A stretch of DNA of 64,000 nucleotides from Capsaspora owczarzaki ATCC 30864 (lineage: Eukaryota > Opisthokonta > Filasterea): NCBI RefSeq assembly GCF_000151315.2, contig NW_011887299.1, forward strand, positions 954,885-1,018,884, in the 5' to 3' direction. The position numbers were made by a program, and so were the translations under genes. The notes under the pieces were generated by a model. That model did not search any database. It was not told the DNA's origin and was given only the letters and a program-made list of their open reading frames with translations. Shown here piece after piece: positions 58,407 to 64,000 of this stretch. Positions within the stretch are counted from its first letter, which is position 1; every line of letters starts with the position of its first letter.

Positions 58407-60088
58407 TTATTGAATGCGAGATTTCGGCTTGTATGGAAGCCAGCGAAGCCAAAATCCCGGCTGTGTCACGGACCGGGACAATGTGTTGGCGTCGCGTCGC
58501 GAAAGTCGCTCGATCGACGGTCGGCTTGGTCTGGTTCGCACCGCTAGGAATCTTATAGCGTCCCTTGTGAATAGGAGGAGCAACACCAGCGTCAAGCACA
58601 TGTAAATCGCATGAAAAGGATGAGGGGACGAAATACGAAGTGCTGCTGCCTCGACTTTGTCCTGTCCAGCCGCAATCAACAGAATAACACAACGACAAGA
58701 CAAAGGCAATATCTTCAGTGAGGGTTTTGTGTAAAAGGAGCAAGCAGGCACCGGTAGAAATTGCTCGACCCTTTCTTTTTTTTTCTTACGTTATGAAGCA
58801 CGGCAACGGCAAACCCGCTCTCCGACCCCAAATCCGAAAAGAGCCATTTGGAGAAATCGACCATCAGAGACGGCACGTGCATCTCGGTGACTCCGGCGGG
58901 GAAGATGTTTGTTGAAGACGGCTTGGTTGAGCGGTCGCGGGCGCTGAAAATGTACCGCGGTTGCAGATCATTGACAATGGAGCGTCGAGTGTCGGCATGA
59001 AGCTCGTGCATGGGAAAGTAAGAAAATAGCACCAACGGCGGAATCTCTGGACCCGCCTCGGCCATTCCAACGCGGTTCCCAGTGCCTGCTCGGTGAAAGT
59101 CGGGTGCTTTGGCGAGTCGATTTCGCAAAGACATGAGAAAGGCGTCCGCCGGTCCGGCACTTTGCTCCAAGTGCGGGTGCCCATGCAAGCTAACCGAGTC
59201 GATTGTTGTCAGCGTATACTGATGCAGGTAGTAGTGCTGGCTCAGCGATGCGTTGAAAGACTTTTGCCATCGTTGCAACGCGTACAAGGTATTCGCGATC
59301 GAGCTTGGATCAATAATGTCGCTCTCTCCAGGCACCGTGATGGTAGGCAGGTTACTTTCAACAATGCTCTGCAACGTTTCCGTCCCGCTCTGAGCAACAA
59401 CAAAACAAACAAACAAATCCCAAACAATGAGTGAGAATTTCACCGCCAAATCAGCTCAAACCCCATCAATGACGTTGCGCAACGATAAGGCTACAATCCA
59501 CACGTTCTTGTCTTACTTTGAACTGCGCATCTGAATATGCGCTGCCAGACTGCATGATGTTGCCCAGAATGACAATCGCGTCTGGACGAAAGTGGTCGAT
59601 GGCGAGCGCGGTCGCTCTCCGCGCATGTCGCTCGGCAGCCCACGCCGCCCATGCACTTGGAGATTGCCCGCCGAGCGAGAAGACAGAGTCCTGCTCGAGC
59701 TGCGGGACTAGCAGACGCCCAAGCCAATCCCGGTTGTTTCGATATTGAGCGCGCTGATTCAATCAATCCACACGCGTCTCACAGCACAAGCAAAAGCTCG
59801 CGTTACCGTCAATGCTTGGATTTGACAAGATCAATAGATGAAGTTTGCTCTGATCGTCGAGTGGACCGCTATGATGATTCCAAGATGATTCACAACAAAA
59901 TGTCAATCTCAACAATCTGAAACGCGTCGCTCTCAAATTCTGAAACAAGCACTTTACTCGAATGTTGGAGATCGAATTAAGTGTGAAGAGGATTGCCAGG
60001 ATTGGACATTCATCCGGTATATTAGCAACTCTCCATAGACTGCCGTCAGGGCGAGTGTGAGCAGCACGGCAGCGCGAACTGTCGGCAT
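58407..60088 (-). CDS. Cdc1/Ted1/MPPE1-like phosphoesterase homologue lacking metal ligands
   Basis: Exons on the minus strand: 60088-59958, 59916-59807, 59753-59517, 59389-58790, 58661-58407. N-terminal signal anchor (RAAVLLTLALTAVYGELLIY) and C-terminal membrane span (FHAIYMCLTLVLLLLF) match the layout of the ER/Golgi Cdc1/PGAP5 (MPPE1) family, which remodels GPI-anchor ethanolamine phosphate. Family blocks align but every metal-binding motif is altered: LILSNPSIDG in place of ADPQ-x-G, ILGNIM for LGDLFD, VPGESDI for GNHD, FSYFPMHE for SH-x-P, FSARDR for SGHDH. The later block EMHVPSLMVDFSKW...GFAVAVL is kept. So it is probably a pseudoenzyme. The junction of exons 2 and 3 does not keep the phase with the obvious GT-AG sites (off by one), so that border, or the gene itself, may be broken. 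Confidence 0.65.
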
Positions 60089-60430
60089 TGAAGACGTCGG
60101 CCTCAAACGAAACAAAAGATGGACTGGACTGACGGGAAATATCAGAGTTTGAGTTTGAGTTTGAATTTGCGCGGTGCTTTAGATGTAAGTGTGCAAGCCG
60201 AGGGGAATAACTGCCCTGAGTTGGGGGACCAACAGTGGAATTGGAATTAGACTAATCCGGCAACTTTGGCTGATCAGCGCAGCACCACCCGATTCAAGTA
60301 ATGTTTGCTTCATGCTCCCGAGTGGGCGCATTTCTGGTCGGTGAACGTGGTCGTTGGTGCCACAAAAACAAAACTCCAACAAGAAATACGCATTGTATCA
60401 AATAACAAAAGGAAAACCACAAGCAGCACT
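60089..60430. other. Intergenic region
   Basis: About 340 bp between the start of the Cdc1-like gene and the MYCBP stop, both on the minus strand. A short TTGAG/TTTGAG repeat lies near 60148-60165. No gene seen. Confidence 0.5.
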
Positions 60431-61178
60431 TCATTCTGACGACTTGCTGGCAAGCTCCTTTTCGAGCTCGGCAACGCGCGCTTTGAGCGCTTGATTTTCC
60501 TGGGATGGCAAGTCACAAGCACACCAGTGCAACAACGGATTTGAGGAAAGTGAGCAAAAACAACAGCATGAAAACAAGCTTTCAATAAACCTTCCCCATC
60601 CCGGCAAATGAATATCTCCAATGCAACCAATAGCAACTGGATGCTCTATGTGCATCATTCCAAGTCAGAGTATCTCGATGATGATCTGACAAGCAAACCA
60701 TCACTACTGACCTTGAGGAGAACGTCGACATCGACTGGCTCTGCAGCAGCGCCGCCGTCCGAGCGCACATTGCTCAAGGACTGCTTCAGGAATGCCATGG
60801 CGTTGTCTGGCTTGTTGGGCTCTTCGTACAACCCGACGAGGACCTGGGTCAGAGTGTCGATGACGCCGTTGGTCTCGAGGTACTTGCGGAACTCTTCCTT
60901 GCGCGCGTCCGAGGTCTGGGCACACATACAAACACACACATCAGAAATACGACAAGTTAGAAAGCAGCATTCAATGAGTCGAAGCGCAGTTGGTGAGACT
61001 AGGGAACAGCTGGAGAACGATCGCCCAGCCTATATCTGCCTATCACCACCTCATCCTCATCCTCACTACCCTCGCTGTGCAATCAGAAGCGCAGATCTGA
61101 GCACAAATGGAATCAGCTGGGCGAAAGAGCAGCGAGCGCGTTGGCAACACTCGGAAAACAACAAACCTGAGTTGCCAT
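60431..61178 (-). CDS. MYCBP: MYC-binding protein / AMY-1
   Basis: Small adaptor that binds MYC in animals and AKAP/ciliary proteins such as CFAP91. Exons on the minus strand: 61178-61167 (12 nt, encoding MATQ), 60915-60712, 60499-60431; 94 residues (animal form about 103). Diagnostic core: KEEFRKYLETNGVIDTLTQV LVGLYEEPNKPDNAMAFLKQ, then a C-terminal coiled coil ENQALKARVAELEKELASK. The tiny first exon was chosen because its only ATG is followed in phase by TSDARKEEF; it relies on a GTTTGT donor, which is a bit weak. Confidence 0.92.
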
Positions 61179-62169
61179 TCTACAATTGGGTTGCTGCCGA
61201 TACTTGGAAAAGAGTGACTACAGCTCATTCGGGCACAGATATGGGCGGGTAGAGTGTGAAATATTATTCTTTCGATTTAGATAACGAATTCGGGGCAGAG
61301 AGAGCCTGGATGATCGGGGAAAAGGCCCCGCGTTGGATTTTGAGTTTGGTCGGTGGTGGATGGCACACCACAGGTCGAGATTCTGATAACTTCTCAATTT
61401 CAGATCATCATCTACCCTCACTTGAGCGTATTTACTTGAAGTGTTTGACGTTTTCTCATGATGTCTACACAATGTAGTCACAGGATGCCCTGCAAACGGT
61501 CGTTCCGAAATTCGGAAAAAATTTTCCACTGTGCGTACTTGGCCGTTATCCACTTTTTGTTGACATTTTTCGATAGTACTTGAGTCAAGCATTCACCAAT
61601 TTTAATTTCAGGGCTCAAACGCAAGTATATCCGGCTGGGGAAGGCGCAGCAGGTTGCCAAGTGAATTTTTGTGAATTCTAGCTTTTCCTTGCTCATTTTG
61701 AATCAACGAACGCGAACCTACTCAATAGCCGATTTCCGGATTGCTGTCTCAGAACTCAGAGTCGAGTCCGCCCAACTGGCGCAGGTCGCTGGTGATTGGT
61801 GGTGGTTAAATGTTTCGGTGTTTGTACGCTTCTGTTTGTAGTTTTTTCCTTTTACTTTTTAGGTGGAGGGTTGACGCTGCACTTTTTTATCAGTGTTACT
61901 GTTGAGGTTTGTTGCGTTTTTTGTTGTCTGATGTGGTTGTCACCTTGAAGGTTTGGTGTGTTTAGCCAGTGTTTCGAGTGTCAATCCGAATATTTGCCCG
62001 AATGCATTTTGCATGATTTACATGGATTGTTCCAAACTGCTCGCTCGATAGAAAATAGAAACTTTAAATTTAAAACAACAACGAAGAAAAAACAACACAG
62101 CACAACAAGTGAATGAATGCAAAAAACCCCCAAACACAACCCTTCCTTTCAAGCAATCTTTTTCTTTCT
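61179..62169. other. Intergenic region, AT-richer, nothing recognised
   Basis: About 1 kb. Lower GC than the surroundings and weak frames only (for example minus 61218-61592). It might contain decayed sequence, but no terminal repeats, conserved protein pieces or RNA gene could be identified. The right part holds the 3' UTR of SEC24. Confidence 0.4.
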
Positions 62170-62974
62170 CTAAGAGTTGGTTTTGGCCACTTGGGTCAAA
62201 AACTCAAAGTACGAAGGAGAGGCTTCGCCCTTGTCTTCAACAAGGTACGACATGACGAGAGGTCGCAGCCGCATGTCATCCTCGCGCACGACAAGGAGAA
62301 GCGGATGGAGCACAGAGGAGTGGCGAATCTTCTTGACAATGTTGCGCACTCGTCGGGAGTAGTCGTTATCCAACTGAGGAAGTGACATCTGTGAATTTAC
62401 ACCAAAAAGAACCATTCGTGAGAAACGCAAAGTTAAACAACGACGCAGCAACAAAGTTTCAACGAGAGGCACGCAGACGATGACGTTGACCAGTCAGATC
62501 CAGCACTCACCATGCCAGCGGGAATGGCAGAAAAGTTGGCAACGTCAAACAACGCCGAGCAGAGCTCGGGCGCCACGTTGCGACCAACCCAGATGAGGAT
62601 GAGTTGCGATGTTTCAATGATGTAAACACCGTGTCGTTCGAATCGCTCAGAGTTGAGCGGCAGCAACGGGGGCAGGATAATGTCCTGGCCTTGGGGCACG
62701 CCACACTGGGTGGGCAAGTCGTGGAGGCCGTACATGCTGGGGTACAGGAATCTCAGCAAATCATGCATGGGCAGCGTCCGGATCAGCATTGTCGCGTAAG
62801 CGCGTTCGTCGTTGCTCGTGTTTTTGCCAAGTCGAAGGGCGGCCTGTGGAGCAAAAAGAAGAAGAGCACGGAGGAAGATGATTTGGGTTCACAAAGAAAC
62901 AAAGAAAAAAAAAAGAGAAGAAAAGCTAAGTCAGAATACAACCTCCCTTCACTCCTCCATCCATCCAGGCCATC

Positions 62975-63019
<45 letters not shown>

Positions 63020-63969
63020 GCACATTCTTCAACGCAGCTAGCAGGTAGAGAGGCAGCAGCGAGAGAGTCGGGGAAATCATTAACGAGCCGCCAGCCGCGT
63101 TGCTGGAAAGCACTTCAGACTTGTAGGTCGACAAAATATCCTGGCACATGTTCATAATGCCGTCGCGAGCATCCGAAAGCTTGGTTGTCAACATGCGATT
63201 GACGGCTGGTTGAGCAGAGCACACATACACCGGAGAGAAGCATTCACCCAACGACAGAAAGTCAGTACAAGTCCAACCTTCGACGACTCCAGACGAACAA
63301 AGACTTCTTCTGCGTACCCATCTTTGCGGCAAGCCCAGCGAGTGCCTCGCAATCGGCAGCGTCGTACAGCTCGCCAATGCTGCCAACGACAGGTACAACA
63401 AGGGTATGGACACGGATGCGGCGTTCTCCTGCGTTGAGCAGCAGCAAAAGGGGATGAGATGGAGACAAAAAGACACACTGACAGAGGAAGCAAGCGAGGA
63501 TATACCTGACGTCGTTGTGTACAGGAGCGCGGTTTGGAACACGACTTGCGAAATGTTGGTGAAGCTTTCTTCCAGCGAAATTTGCATGCCAAAGCCATGG
63601 TCGGGATTGACGGTGGGGAGAGCCAGCAGATCGGTTTGGCGGAGGAAAAAGTTGCCGTGGAAAGAATGCGGGGTCAAACCTGTGTTGTTTTGTTGGAGGA
63701 GCGAAAAAACAAAAACAAAAAAAAAATCAATGCAGGTCCAATGAAGGCAGTCCAATACCAATAAAACCCCACAGTCGTGGCAAAGCAACTGGCCAGCACA
63801 TTGTTCATACCTTGCGTGCAGCGCACACGAATGACAGCCTCTAGACCAAGTGGACGCGTCAGATTCCGAGCAAACTCAGAAATGAACTTTGTGTTCATGT
63901 CTGGATTGCGCGCGGCATGGAATCCTGGATAAAAGTAGCAGCTGCCACTCGAATGTCGCGACAAAGAGC
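62170..63969 (-). CDS. SEC24: COPII coat subunit SEC24, 3' part (5' end beyond window)
   Basis: Cargo-binding adaptor of the COPII vesicle coat at ER exit sites. Six exons seen on the minus strand: 63969-63811, 63679-63506, 63428-63318, 63205-63024, 62843-62511, 62388-62170, with matching phases; the gene continues past the right edge. The trunk end and beta-sandwich contain FYPGFHAARNPDMNTKFISE, AVIRVRCTQG, HSFHGNFFLRQTDLLALP, NPDHGFGMQISLEES, ERRIRVHTLVVPVVGSI; the helical part contains LPLYLLAALKN; the gelsolin-like domain contains YIIETSQLILIWVGRNVAPE and the C-terminus SYFEFLTQVAK. Length and order match SEC24 C-terminal halves. One intron holds about 40 A in a row (about 62977-63018). 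Confidence 0.95.
62977..63018. repeat. Poly-A tract in SEC24 intron
   Basis: About 40 consecutive A on the plus strand, read as T in the transcript, just downstream (in transcript order) of a donor site. Confidence 0.9.
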
Positions 63970-64000
63970 CTAAAGTCGAAACAACACGGCAACGTGAGCA

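Noticed and set aside
61480-61700. Possible decayed mobile-element DNA (AT-richer island)
   Set aside because: No terminal repeats, target duplications or protein relics visible; composition alone is not enough.

Overview
The window is nuclear DNA of a eukaryote with a compact, intron-rich genome. Coding exons are GC-rich. Introns are mostly about 50-150 nt with GTAAGT/GTACGT-like donors and pyrimidine-rich AG acceptors, and non-coding DNA is full of long poly-T/poly-A runs. The gene set (AIF1-, BAG6-, FAM193-, MYCBP-, NOSIP-, SCYL-like, PX-SH3-RhoGAP, 7TM-RGS) fits a unicellular relative of animals (Holozoa, perhaps a filasterean such as Capsaspora). The species is inference and cannot be proved from the window. 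No prokaryotic operon, CRISPR array, rRNA gene or intact mobile element was seen.

Layout, left to right (strand): 3' part of a DExH RNA helicase (+); NOSIP (-); a UBZ4 + PIP-box protein (+) 161 bp from NOSIP in divergent orientation; AIF1-like EF-hand protein (+); about 2.3 kb of low-complexity spacer; a 1,876-residue PX-SH3-RhoGAP (+); a 2OG-Fe(II) oxygenase (-); a 740-residue protein with an MLKL-like helical N-terminus and a CHORD-like zinc site (-); an unrecognised small gene (+); a secreted Cys-rich protein (-); a SCY1-like pseudokinase (-); orotidine-5'-phosphate decarboxylase (-); a protein with a possible divergent CG-1 domain (+); a 7TM receptor with a C-terminal RGS domain, with a 2-kb first intron (+); a DNL-type zinc-finger Hsp70 escort protein (-); syntaxin-6/10-like SNARE (-); multipass RING E3 (+); BAG6-like protein (+); FAM193-like protein carrying a 25-bp tandem duplication that shifts its frame (+); a Cdc1/MPPE1-like protein that has lost its metal ligands (-); MYCBP/AMY-1 (-); and the 3' half of SEC24 (-), which runs off the right edge.

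The genes are single-copy eukaryotic housekeeping and signalling genes, not a functional cluster. Themes that recur are vesicle traffic (SEC24, syntaxin-6, SCYL), ubiquitin/PCNA/chaperone quality control (NOSIP, UBZ-PIP, RING, BAG6, DNLZ) and G-protein signalling (RhoGAP, 7TM-RGS). The most unusual items are the MLKL-like/CHORD-like gene with a 29-nt microexon, the UBZ4/PIP protein, the dead phosphoesterase, and the 25-bp frameshifting duplication. Exon borders were read by eye from splice signals, phase and protein continuity; single borders may be off by a base or two.
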